NCBI GenBank assembly: GCA_902797235.1
Contig: CADBSB010000075.1
Location: forward strand, 1 to 38,863
Source of the DNA: an uncultured Ruminococcus sp.
GTDB taxonomy: Bacteria; Bacillota; Clostridia; Oscillospirales; CAG-272
DNA: 38,863 nt
Direction of reading: 5' to 3'
A model generated the notes under the pieces. It ran no database searches. It saw nothing but the letters and a program-made list of their open reading frames with translations, and had not been told where the DNA came from. A program made the translations under genes and the position numbers. Positions 38,829 through 38,863 of the stretch are shown here, in pieces; position 1 is the first letter of the stretch, and every line of letters starts with the position of its first letter.

Positions 38829-38863
38829 AGAGGCGAATTTAATTTAGCTTTAAAATCCTTGAT

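Overview
The window looks like a chromosomal segment of an uncultured, probably gut- or rumen-associated anaerobic Firmicute (class Clostridia). The support is: sigma-A promoters of the TTGACA-17-TATAAT type, AGGAGG ribosome sites, a T-box leader, type I dockerin modules, a flavodiiron protein with rubredoxin, CotH, VanZ and VanY family proteins, and many lipoproteins. Base composition is near 50% G+C, and AUA is used unusually freely for isoleucine. No tRNA, rRNA, CRISPR array, phage or transposase gene was seen.

Layout, left to right. (1) 84-3238, minus strand: an ECF sigma factor with a membrane-anchored putative anti-sigma protein, preceded by a two-gene operon encoding a small charged protein and a lipoprotein with two cystatin-like repeats. 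(2) 3419-7820, plus: a large protein resembling the GAP1 (GTPase-associated protein 1) family, then a secreted protein with an internal dockerin. (3) 7885-10942, minus: a CotH-kinase lipoprotein and a CofE/FbiB-like ligase. The CotH leader contains a mini-hairpin array. (4) 11250-13714, plus: a hypothetical protein, a VanY carboxypeptidase lipoprotein and aspartate kinase. (5) 13733-17360, plus: a T-box leader with a readable leucine specifier (CUC) controls an acyl-CoA synthetase, a TIM-barrel sugar isomerase/epimerase-like protein and an amidohydrolase. (6) 17400-21642, plus: a MarR regulator with a perfect promoter and tandem operators, then a heterodimeric ABC exporter. (7) 21708-23814, minus: thioredoxin and a multidomain flavodiiron protein. 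(8) 24032-26259, plus: a polysaccharide co-polymerase, a BY-kinase with a tyrosine-rich tail, and a lipoprotein. (9) 26385-29806, plus: SIS protein, BadF-type sugar kinase, SIS protein, peroxiredoxin, VanZ. (10) 29983-32052, minus: a transglutaminase/InlB-repeat/dockerin protein. (11) 32338-38654, plus: a giant surface-anchored GH2 glycosidase and a sugar-type solute-binding lipoprotein.

Working together: regions 2, 10 and 11 point to extracellular glycan and protein handling. Regions 1, 4, 6 and 8 point to envelope sensing, cell-wall and surface-polymer control. Region 7 is oxidative or nitrosative defence.

The strongest unusual signals are the leucine T-box in front of an acyl-CoA synthetase (suggesting branched-chain fatty acid salvage for leucine synthesis), the double-cystatin lipoprotein, and three intergenic arrays of short hairpins that share one architecture but each have their own linker sequence.
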